From: Microbacterium dextranolyticum
GTDB lineage: Bacteria > Actinomycetota > Actinomycetes > Actinomycetales > Microbacteriaceae
Assembly (NCBI RefSeq): GCF_016907295.1
Contig: NZ_JAFBBR010000001.1
Coordinates: 806,001-870,000, forward strand
Direction: 5' to 3'
DNA: 64,000 bases
Under the pieces are notes generated by a model. The model was not told the DNA's origin. It searched no databases and saw nothing but the letters and a program-made list of their open reading frames with translations. A program made the position numbers and the translations under genes. Positions 57,939 through 64,000 of this stretch are shown here, piece after piece; position 1 is the first letter of the stretch, and every line of letters starts with the position of its first letter.

Positions 57939-58973
57939 TCAGACGACGAAGCGCACCCAGTTCGCGCCGCGACCGGTCTCGATGCGCTGCAGGAACGTGA
58001 GCGTCGTGCCCTCGACGGCGTAGAGCGAGACGGTCGTCGACTTCTCGCCGGCGGCGACGAGCAGCCGCCCGTCGGGGCTCGTCGCGAACCCCCGGGGCTG
58101 CTGCTCGGTGACGGTGACGGACGTGGCATCCGTCGGCGCGCCGTCGCCCGCGAGCGGGAGCGCGGCCAGCGTGCTCTCGGTGCGCTCCGAAGCCCACAGC
58201 ACGGCACCGTCCGCGCCCGCATGCAGGTCGGCGCCCCAGATGTAGTGATGCGCGAGCGGGTCGGCACCGAACTCGCTGTGGCCGAGCCGCGCATCCGGGT
58301 CGACCGCGCGCGCCGCCCCGACGAACGACAGCTCGCCCTCGTCGAGGTCGCGGCGATAGTGCAGCACCTCGCCGGAGAACTCGGTGATCACGTAGGCGGC
58401 CTCGCGTGCATCGTCGAGCAGGATGTGCCGCGGTCCGCTGCCGGCGGGTGCCGCCGCCGTCGGTGTCGCCAGCGGAGTGAGCGTCAGATCGTCGCCGAGC
58501 GTGTACTGCGCCACGAGGTCCGCGCCGAGTGAGACGAAGTACGCGAACCGGCCGTCGGCGCTGGCGAGCACGGAATGCAGGTTCGGGTACGCGATGCGGT
58601 CGGCGGGCGACCCGACGGAGCCGTCCGCCACCGCGCAGACGATGCCGTAGCCACCGCCGTAGCTCGCACCGAGCAGCGCCGTGCCGCCGCGCGTGAGGGT
58701 GAGGTAGTTCATGCCGCCGGAGGGCAGATCCAGCCGCGAGCGCGGGGTGAGGATGCCGGTCGTGCGGTCGAGTGAGAGGGTGACGATGCCGGCCGGCTCG
58801 CCCTTCACCGCCGCGTAGACGAGGTTTCGTCCACCGTCGACGGCGAACGAGGAGCAGCCCGTGAGGCCCTCCGTCACGGCGAGGCGTTCCAGTCGGTCGT
58901 CCACGAGACGGAACGACGAGATGGAGCCGTCACCGGCGTTGGCCACGAGGACGAGAGAAGCAGCAGAGGTCAC
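57939..58973 (-). CDS. Lactonase family protein (beta-propeller, 6-phosphogluconolactonase-like)
   Basis: A 344-residue seven-bladed beta-propeller of the YbhE/Pgl family. Repeated blades are visible (LVLVANAGDGSISSF, NLVYAAVKGE, HSVLASADGRFAYFVSLGAD, RHILLDDAREAAYVITE), and the C-terminal PRGFATSPDGRLLVAAGEKS is typical. Members hydrolyse 6-phosphogluconolactone or related lactones. The GTG start six bases after TACGCT on the minus strand defines the start. It is divergent from the NAD(P)-binding gene at 59059. Confidence 0.86.
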   Translation of the reverse strand: MTSAASLVLVANAGDGSISSFRLVDDRLERLAVTEGLTGCSSFAVDGGRNLVYAAVKGEPAGIVTLSLDRTTGILTPRSRLDLPSGGMNYLTLTRGGTALLGASYGGGYGIVCAVADGSVGSPADRIAYPNLHSVLASADGRFAYFVSLGADLVAQYTLGDDLTLTPLATPTAAAPAGSGPRHILLDDAREAAYVITEFSGEVLHYRRDLDEGELSFVGAARAVDPDARLGHSEFGADPLAHHYIWGADLHAGADGAVLWASERTESTLAALPLAGDGAPTDATSVTVTEQQPRGFATSPDGRLLVAAGEKSTTVSLYAVEGTTLTFLQRIETGRGANWVRFVV

Positions 58974-58979
58974 CGTTCC

Positions 58980-58985
58980 AGCGTA
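58980..58985 (-). promoter_or_regulatory. -10 hexamer TACGCT of a probable leaderless promoter
   Basis: On the minus strand it ends six bases before the GTG of the lactonase gene. Confidence 0.48.
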
Positions 58986-59058
58986 GGCCGCCGCGTGGCC
59001 GGCGTCGTCCGGTCGAGGCTGCCAGGCCGTAGTCTCGAAACAACGGAAAGGAGCCCCC

Positions 59059-59724
59059 ATGGCCCGCATCCTGCTCATCGGCGGGCACGGAAAGATCGCG
59101 CTCCTGCTCGAGCCGCTTCTCGCCGCCGCCGGTCACCACGTCACCGCGGTGATCCGCAACCCCGATCACGAATCCGACGTCGCGGCGGCCGGCGCCACGC
59201 CGCTCGTCGCCGATATCGAGCGTTTCGACCTCGATCAGTTCACGAACCTCGTCAGCGGCAATGACGTCGTCATCTGGTCGGCGGGGGCGGGCGGCGGCGA
59301 CGCCACCCGCACGATGGCGGTCGACCGTGATGCCGCGATCCGTTCGATGGATGCCGCAGCGCGGGCCGGCGTCCGCCGCTACATCATGGTGTCCTACTTC
59401 GGCGCCGGTCCCGATCACGGCATCGACCCCGCGGACTCGTTCTTCGCGTACGCCGAGGCGAAAGCCGCCGCTGACGTGCACCTGCGGGCGAGCGATCTCG
59501 ACGCGACGATCGTGGCGCCGTCGCGGCTGACGTCCGACGAGCCGACGCGGCGGATCGACGTGGAGGCCGCCGCGTCGGGCTCGGTGTCGCGTGCCGACGT
59601 CGCGGCCGTCATCGCAGCGGTCATCGACGAGCCGTCGACCGTGGGTCGCACGATCTCGTTCAACAGCGGCGACGTGCCCGTCGTCGACGCGGTGCGCGCC
59701 GCGGCCGGGGAAGAGAAGCCATGA
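59059..59724 (+). CDS. NAD(P)H-binding atypical SDR protein
   Basis: A 221-residue NAD(P)-binding protein. The nucleotide loop is LLIGGHGKIALLLEPLL (G-x-x-G-K-I), with VSYFGAG and the Y-x-x-x-K equivalent YAEAK. It matches the YwnB/YhfK group of NmrA-like proteins; no substrate is established. The ATG has a strong AAAGGAG ribosome site. Its stop overlaps the NYN gene start by four bases. Confidence 0.85.
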   Translation: MARILLIGGHGKIALLLEPLLAAAGHHVTAVIRNPDHESDVAAAGATPLVADIERFDLDQFTNLVSGNDVVIWSAGAGGGDATRTMAVDRDAAIRSMDAAARAGVRRYIMVSYFGAGPDHGIDPADSFFAYAEAKAAADVHLRASDLDATIVAPSRLTSDEPTRRIDVEAAASGSVSRADVAAVIAAVIDEPSTVGRTISFNSGDVPVVDAVRAAAGEEKP

Positions 59725-60275
59725 GCGACCAGCGCACGACCTGGGTGCTCGTCGACGGCGAGAACATCGACGCGACGCTCGGGGCGTCGATCCTCGGGCG
59801 GCGTCCGCAGCCCGACGAGCGCCCGCGATGGGACCGGGTGCTCGCATTCCTTGCGGGGCGATGGAACCAGCAGACCCGCGGCCTCTTCTTCCTCAACGCG
59901 ACGACCACGCTGCCGATGTCGTTCATCCAGGCGCTGCTCGCGCTCGGCTATCAGCCGATCCCGCTGTCGGGCGGCGCCGACGAGAAGGTCGTCGACATCG
60001 CGATCCAGCGGACGCTGCAGGCGCTGCGCGATCGCGCCGGCGATGTCGTGCTCGTCAGTCACGACGGCGACTTCGTCGACGACCTCGGCGCGCTGCTCGA
60101 CGGGCGTCGTGTCGGCGTCATGGGCTTCGCCGAGTTCCGCAACGCCGCCTTCGGCGACCTGCCGGGCGTGGAGTTCTTCGACATCGAGTACGACGTCGAG
60201 GCATTCGACGCGCAGCTTCCCCGCGTGCGCGTCATCGCGATCGACGAGTTCGACCCGACGCAGTTCCTGCGCTGA
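59721..60275 (+). CDS. NYN domain protein (PIN-like nuclease fold)
   Basis: A 184-residue NYN-domain protein. The acidic active-site residues fall in VLVDGENID (about 9-17), SGGADEKVVDIAIQ and VLVSHDGDFVDDL, the expected pattern for a PIN-like metal-dependent ribonuclease. The C-terminal 40 residues (FDAQLPRVRVIAIDEFDPTQFLR in part) are an extension found in actinobacterial members. RNA substrates are unknown. It is coupled to the preceding NAD(P)-binding gene by ATGA, a pairing with no obvious functional link. Confidence 0.86.
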   Translation: MSDQRTTWVLVDGENIDATLGASILGRRPQPDERPRWDRVLAFLAGRWNQQTRGLFFLNATTTLPMSFIQALLALGYQPIPLSGGADEKVVDIAIQRTLQALRDRAGDVVLVSHDGDFVDDLGALLDGRRVGVMGFAEFRNAAFGDLPGVEFFDIEYDVEAFDAQLPRVRVIAIDEFDPTQFLR

Positions 60276-60301
60276 GGCGCATCGATCAGGAGACGGACCA
60301 G

Positions 60302-61132
60302 ATGCCACGGACCATCGTCATCACGGGGGCCAGCGACGGCATCGGCGCGGCGGCCGCGCGGCAGCTGCACGACGCCGGAGAGACGGTGGTCGTGGTCGGG
60401 CGCAGCGCCGAGAAGACCCGGGCCGTCGCCGAGAGCCTGGGGGCGCCGTGGCACCTCGCGGACTTCGCGGAGCTCGATCAGGTGCGGGCCCTGGCGCAGA
60501 CGCTGCGCGAGACGTATCCGCGCATCGACGTGCTGGCCAACAACGCCGGCGGGGTCTTCGGTGAACGCACGCTCACCGCTGACGGGTTCGAGCGCACGTT
60601 CCAGGTGAACCATCTCGCGGGCTTCTTGCTGACGCAGCTGCTGCGCGATCGCCTGATCGAGAGCGGGGCATCCGTCATTCAGACCTCGAGCGTCGCGGCG
60701 CGCGCCTTCTCACGATTCGACATCGACGATCTGCAGGCCGAGCGCCGCTACACATCGAGCACGGCCTACGGCAACGCGAAGCTCGCGAACATCCTCTTCA
60801 CGACCGAGCTCGCGCGGCGGCTGGGTGGGCGGGGTGTGTCGGCCGTGGCGTTTCACCCCGGTGCGATCGCGAGTGGTTTCGCTGGGTCGTCGACCGGACT
60901 CTGGCACTGGATGTACACCAACCCCGTAGCGAGCCGCCTGCTGACCTCGGTCGATGTCGGAGGGTCGCGCCTGGCGTGGCTCGCGCTCGGAACCCCGGGG
61001 GTGGACTGGCAATCCGGCAAGTACTACGCGAACAACCGGCCCGCCCGCACGAGCCGGCTCGCGGCGGACCCGCTGCTCGCCCGTCGGCTGTGGGAGAAGA
61101 GCGCCGAGCTGGTCGGGGTCGGCGCCGACTGA
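60302..61132 (+). CDS. SDR family oxidoreductase
   Basis: A 276-residue classical short-chain dehydrogenase. The nucleotide loop is TGASDGIGAAAARQL, NNAGG follows, and the catalytic region has TSSVAARAF and YGNAK (Y-x-x-x-K). The overall pattern is that of retinol-dehydrogenase-like or WW-domain oxidoreductase-like enzymes. The ATG is 26 bases after the NYN gene. A strong terminator follows. Confidence 0.87.
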   Translation: MPRTIVITGASDGIGAAAARQLHDAGETVVVVGRSAEKTRAVAESLGAPWHLADFAELDQVRALAQTLRETYPRIDVLANNAGGVFGERTLTADGFERTFQVNHLAGFLLTQLLRDRLIESGASVIQTSSVAARAFSRFDIDDLQAERRYTSSTAYGNAKLANILFTTELARRLGGRGVSAVAFHPGAIASGFAGSSTGLWHWMYTNPVASRLLTSVDVGGSRLAWLALGTPGVDWQSGKYYANNRPARTSRLAADPLLARRLWEKSAELVGVGAD

Positions 61133-61162
61133 GGGTGTGCGGTGCCTCGCACCCCACGGCCC

Positions 61163-61198
61163 GCGCGGATCGCTGAGGTCGGTCTCAGCGATCCGCGC
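61163..61198. terminator. Strong hairpin overlapping the ATP-grasp stop codon
   Basis: A perfect 15-bp stem (GCGCGGATCGCTGAG at 61163-61177, complement at 61184-61198) with loop GTCGGT. The stop codon of the minus-strand ATP-grasp gene (61185-61187) lies inside the right arm. It probably serves both convergent genes. Confidence 0.7.
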
Positions 61199-62114
61199 CT
61201 GACGCGCTTTCGTGCGAGATCGCGCCCAGGATCGCGTCCACGACGGCGGGCGTCGCGTGCGGAGCGATATGCAGATTGAGCGCCGGCTCGATCAGCTCGA
61301 CCTCGAGCACGCACCGGCCGAAAGCGGCCGAGTCGACGATGTCGATGCGGGCGTAGAGGGGGGTCTCTTCCGCGGACGCGGCGGCGACGGCGCGCAGCAC
61401 CTCCTCGCCGAAGCGCCGTTCGGCGGGCGACGCCTCGACGAGAACGGGGTTCTCGGCGTACACGCCGCCGCGAAGTCCTCCGCCGGCCTCGAGCAGCGCA
61501 CCTTTCGCGATCGCGTGGGTGAAGGTGCCGCCGATGACGTACAGCGCCTTCTCGTGTCCCTCCGAGAGCTCGGCGATCTCGGGCTGGATCATCGCCACGC
61601 CCCCTCCGCCGATGATCCGCTCGGCAAGTTCGAGCGCGCGGGGATCGGATGCCGCGAACAGTCCGGTGTCTCGGGCGCCCGCCGACATGGCCGGCTTCAC
61701 GACGAGGCGCGCGCCGGGGGCGTCGTGCGTCGCGATGGCCCGCGCCGCGGCATCCGTCGTCTCGGCATACACGGTCGGCACGACGCGGATGCCCCCGTGT
61801 TCGAGCTCGCCGAGATAGCGCTTGTCGAGGTTCCAGCGCACGGTGGCGGGGGTGTTGACGACATGCGTCGCCGTCTCGGCCCGGTCGAGCCAGTCGAGGA
61901 ACTCTCGCGGCCGCTCGGGGTAGTCCCACGGCGAGCGGATCACCAGCAGATCGAACGCCGCGAGATCGATGGTGGGGTCGTGCCAGACCACCGATTCGGC
62001 CGCGACGCCGCGGGCCTGCAGGGCCGCGAGGAGCACCGGGGTGTCATGGTCGGGGTCTTCGGCGGAGTAGGCATCCGTCACGACGATGCCGATGCGGGGC
62101 GAGGGGGAGGACAC
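61185..62114 (-). CDS. ATP-grasp domain protein
   Basis: A 309-residue ATP-grasp ligase-like protein. The N-terminal domain has IGIVVTDAYSAEDPDHDTPVLL and LLVIRSPWDYPERP; the ATP-binding part has RLVVKPAMSAGARDTGLF and MIQPEIAELSEGHEKALYVIGG in part; the metal-binding part has LYARIDIVD and LEVELIEPALNL. The best-known relatives are amide or peptide ligases such as cycloserine DcsG. The start is GTG, eight bases after TACGCT on the minus strand. Acceptor and product are unknown. Confidence 0.85.
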   Translation of the reverse strand: MSSPSPRIGIVVTDAYSAEDPDHDTPVLLAALQARGVAAESVVWHDPTIDLAAFDLLVIRSPWDYPERPREFLDWLDRAETATHVVNTPATVRWNLDKRYLGELEHGGIRVVPTVYAETTDAAARAIATHDAPGARLVVKPAMSAGARDTGLFAASDPRALELAERIIGGGGVAMIQPEIAELSEGHEKALYVIGGTFTHAIAKGALLEAGGGLRGGVYAENPVLVEASPAERRFGEEVLRAVAAASAEETPLYARIDIVDSAAFGRCVLEVELIEPALNLHIAPHATPAVVDAILGAISHESASGADR

Positions 62115-62192
62115 GAGCGCCCAGCGTAGCGGCCGGTCGATCGGGGCGGGGGCGCCAGAGGGGCGGGCCGGGGGATCAGACGGGTGCGGCTG

Positions 62193-62969
62193 TCAGAGGA
62201 TCCGCCCGATCGGCTCGCGCTTCTCGAGCTGGAACCGGTCTTCGGTGCGGCCCCGTGCCCAGTACCCCGACAGTGAGACCCGCGCCCGGTCGAGGCCCCG
62301 CTCGTCGAACAGGACCGCCCGGATCGCCTTCATCGATTCGCGCTCGCCGTGCGCGAACACCTGCACGTCGCCCTCCGGCCAGTCGAGCTGTCGCAGCACC
62401 GCCGCGAGCGCGTCGATGGCGTGGTCGGGGTCGATCGCCCATTCGATGCGCACCCCGTCGGGGGCGTGCAGAGGCAGGATCGCCGCGTCGGAGTCGACCT
62501 CGATGATGGCGTGGCCCACGGCATCCGCCGGCAGAGCCTCGAGCGCGGCCGAGATCGCCGGCAGCGCCGACAGGTCGCCCGCCAGGACGTGCGCGTCGGC
62601 GGTGGCGTCGGGCGCGTAGCCGCCGCCCGGACCCATGAGCGACAGTCGGTCGCCGGGGCGGGCGCGCGCCGCCCAGGGGCCGGCGAGCCCCTCGTCGCCG
62701 TGGACGACGAAGTCGATCGCGAGCGTGCGCGCCTCGTGGTCGACGCTGCGCACGGTGTACGTCCGCGTCACGGGCAGCGACTCGGGGGAGGGCGTCGTGA
62801 ACTTCAGCTTCACGTACTTGTCGGTCTCGGGACGGTCCTCGAAGGCCGCGAAGCCCTCGCCCCCGAGGACCACCCGCACGAGATACGGCGAGAGCCGCTC
62901 GGTGCCGACCACCTCGAGGTCGATGGTCGGTCGGGGCGGACGGACGGCGGTGCGTGAAGAGAGGGCCAC
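62193..62969 (-). CDS. Siderophore-interacting protein (FAD-binding ferric-siderophore reductase)
   Basis: A 258-residue flavoprotein of the SIP/ViuB family that reduces ferric siderophores in the cytoplasm. The FAD part has YLVRVVLGGEGF, YVKLKFTTP, VTRTYTVRSVD and DFVVHGDEGLAGPWAARARPGD in part; the NAD(P)H part has LAGDLSALPAISAALEALP and the C-terminal LSGYWARGRTEDRF. The GTG at 62969 sits six bases after TACCGT; the longer open frame upstream overlaps the divergent NUDIX gene and is rejected. Confidence 0.9.
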   Translation of the reverse strand: MALSSRTAVRPPRPTIDLEVVGTERLSPYLVRVVLGGEGFAAFEDRPETDKYVKLKFTTPSPESLPVTRTYTVRSVDHEARTLAIDFVVHGDEGLAGPWAARARPGDRLSLMGPGGGYAPDATADAHVLAGDLSALPAISAALEALPADAVGHAIIEVDSDAAILPLHAPDGVRIEWAIDPDHAIDALAAVLRQLDWPEGDVQVFAHGERESMKAIRAVLFDERGLDRARVSLSGYWARGRTEDRFQLEKREPIGRIL

Positions 62970-62975
62970 GGTTCC

Positions 62976-62981
62976 ACGGTA
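62976..62981 (-). promoter_or_regulatory. -10 hexamer TACCGT of a probable leaderless promoter
   Basis: On the minus strand it ends six bases before the GTG of the siderophore-interacting protein gene. Confidence 0.5.
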
Positions 62982-63042
62982 ACCGCCGCCGGTCGCCGTG
63001 GCTCGGTCGCGACGACATCGCCGCGGGAGCCGGCGCCCGACA

Positions 63043-63048
63043 TAGCCT
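63043..63048 (+). promoter_or_regulatory. -10 hexamer TAGCCT of a probable leaderless promoter
   Basis: It ends six bases before the GTG of the NUDIX gene. Confidence 0.5.
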
Positions 63049-63054
63049 GGTGAG

Positions 63055-63750
63055 GTGGACATCGATCCGGCTCCGAGTGCGCGCGAGCAGTTGCGCGCGC
63101 TCGCCGCGACGTCGTCCACGGCACTCGGCCCGCGGGTCCCCCCTCCCGGGGCGGCGGTGCCTCGGGCGGCCGCCGTGCTGATGCTGTTCGGCGTGCTCGA
63201 CGCGCGCGCGAGCGACCATGTCGCGCAGGATGCCGCGGTCTCGCGCGACCTCGACGTGCTGCTGCTGGAGCGCGCCACGACGCTCCGCGCCCATCCCGGT
63301 CAGGTCGCCTTTCCCGGCGGTCGACTGGATCCGGGAGATGCGGGCCCGGTCGCGGCCGCGCTGCGCGAAGCCGAAGAGGAGACCGGGCTCGACCCGTCGG
63401 GCGTCGACGTGCTCGGGGCGCTTCCCGCCGTCCCCCTGGAGCATTCCGGTCATCTCGTGACCCCGGTGCTGGGGTGGTGGCGGCATCCGTCACCGGTGCG
63501 CGTCGTCGACGTCGCCGAGTCGGCCGCTGTCTTCCGCGCACCCGTCGCGGATCTGCTCGACCCGCGCAACCGCGGCGTGACCGTCTTCGAGCGTGACGGC
63601 CTGGTCTGGCGGGGGCCGGCCTTCGAGGTGCACGGGCACCTGGTCTGGGGGTTTACGGCGATGCTGCTGGATGCCCTATTCGACGGCCTCGGGTGGACGG
63701 AACCGTGGGATCTCGGCGCCCGCACCCGGCGGATCGCGCTTCCGATCTGA
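63055..63750 (+). CDS. NUDIX hydrolase, CoA-diphosphatase type
   Basis: A 231-residue NUDIX enzyme. The Nudix box GGRLDPGDAGPVAAALREAEEETGL, quoted here in parts as GGRLDPGD and REAEEETGL, is complete, and the preceding RATTLRAHPGQVAFPGG matches the UPF0035/CoA pyrophosphatase signature. It would cleave CoA or acyl-CoA to 4'-phosphopantetheine products. The start is a GTG six bases after TAGCCT. It is divergent from the siderophore-interacting protein gene. Confidence 0.88.
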   Translation: MDIDPAPSAREQLRALAATSSTALGPRVPPPGAAVPRAAAVLMLFGVLDARASDHVAQDAAVSRDLDVLLLERATTLRAHPGQVAFPGGRLDPGDAGPVAAALREAEEETGLDPSGVDVLGALPAVPLEHSGHLVTPVLGWWRHPSPVRVVDVAESAAVFRAPVADLLDPRNRGVTVFERDGLVWRGPAFEVHGHLVWGFTAMLLDALFDGLGWTEPWDLGARTRRIALPI

Positions 63751-63864
63751 CCCCGGCTGCCGGGCTGAGTGTTCCGCCAGCGTGCGTCATGAAGATGCGC
63801 ACGCGGTGGGGACAGGGCGTGCGCGCGTGTGAGGATCGGCGAGCAGGATGCCGGAGGGACGAAG

Positions 63865-64000
63865 ATGCACGGGCGCGAACGAGGAGCTGCGGGGGTGTCG
63901 CGGCGGGTGCTGCTGGCATCCGGACTCGGATCGGTCGCGGCGCTCGCGCTCGCGGCGTGCGTGCCGAGCGCAGGCGGCGGAGCGAGTGCGTCCGGCGGTG
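63865..64000 (+). CDS. N-terminal part of a secreted lipoprotein (runs off the window)
   Basis: An ATG with a good ribosome site (GGAGGGACGAAG before it) opens a frame that continues to the last base. It codes a twin-arginine-like signal (SRRVLLASG), a hydrophobic core (VAALALAA) and a lipobox LAAC at about residue 32, then a Gly/Ser-rich linker. This is the usual start of an actinobacterial solute-binding or other surface lipoprotein. The function cannot be read from 45 codons. Confidence 0.65.
   Translation, partial: MHGRERGAAGVSRRVLLASGLGSVAALALAACVPSAGGGASASGG

Noticed and set aside
62970..63278. A longer start for the siderophore-interacting protein
   Set aside because: The extension overlaps the divergent NUDIX gene, and a TACCGT box sits six bases before the GTG at 62969.
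1..64000. Insertion sequences, phage genes, integrases, tRNA or rRNA genes
   Set aside because: None was found by family recognition on either strand; the two frameshifted genes show no flanking terminal repeats or target duplications.

Overview
The window is about 70% G+C and read almost end to end by closely packed, often overlapping genes. Codon use, gene families and the extremely frequent heptamer GGATGCC/GGCATCC point to an actinobacterium of the Microbacteriaceae, most likely Microbacterium. No rRNA, tRNA, CRISPR array, transposase, integrase or phage gene was seen. It looks like ordinary chromosome with several accessory loci.

Layout. 1-2129: end of a sugar ABC importer (two permeases). 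2225-8016: a P-type cation ATPase with an extra C-terminal membrane domain, a DUF305/DUF3105 pair and a Bcr/CflA drug exporter. 8139-13051: PAP2 phosphatase, HerA-like ATPase, SDR/DUF2867 protein and GNAT. 13105-21562: a molybdenum cofactor and molybdate uptake locus: mog-type gene and moaE on the plus strand, moaD-mobA-moaC-moeA-moeB on the minus strand, then a MerR/TOBE regulator with modABC. 21667-30122: cydDC and cydAB (bd oxidase and its assembly exporter) split by moaA, with a Cys-rich regulator upstream of cydAB. 30292-36576: esterase, two related TetR regulators, a frameshifted glycosyltransferase, an LLM oxidoreductase and an FBP zinc-finger protein. 37108-42929: aldo/keto reductase, methyltransferase, TrhO-type sulfurtransferase, GNAT, AlkZ-like protein and zinc peptidase. 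43090-49029: metY, a frameshifted FMN monooxygenase and an osmoprotectant (OpuC-type) ABC importer. 49138-57895: flavoprotein disulfide reductase, PadR regulator with ABC1 kinase, alcohol dehydrogenase, M18 aminopeptidase, msrA and an MFS exporter. 57939-64000: lactonase, NAD(P)-binding proteins, NYN protein, ATP-grasp protein, siderophore-interacting protein, NUDIX hydrolase and the start of a lipoprotein.

How it fits together. The molybdenum genes cover precursor synthesis (moaA, moaC), sulfur insertion (moaD, moaE, moeB), metal insertion (mog type, moeA), nucleotide attachment (mobA) and substrate uptake (modABC); with bd oxidase this suggests adaptation to low oxygen, with the molybdoenzymes themselves outside the window.

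Most unusual signals. (1) Five copies of an intergenic element of exactly 67 bp, each made of four 10-bp boxes in strict 19-bp register, two forward then two inverted, with variable 9-bp spacers. (2) About eighteen genes carry a TANNNT hexamer 6-8 nt before the start codon, as expected for leaderless transcripts. (3) Two genes are broken by single-base insertions. (4) A MobA-DUF6457 fusion still carries an internal ribosome binding site and start codon. (5) Two clear palindromic operator candidates lie in front of the MerR/TOBE and PadR regulators.
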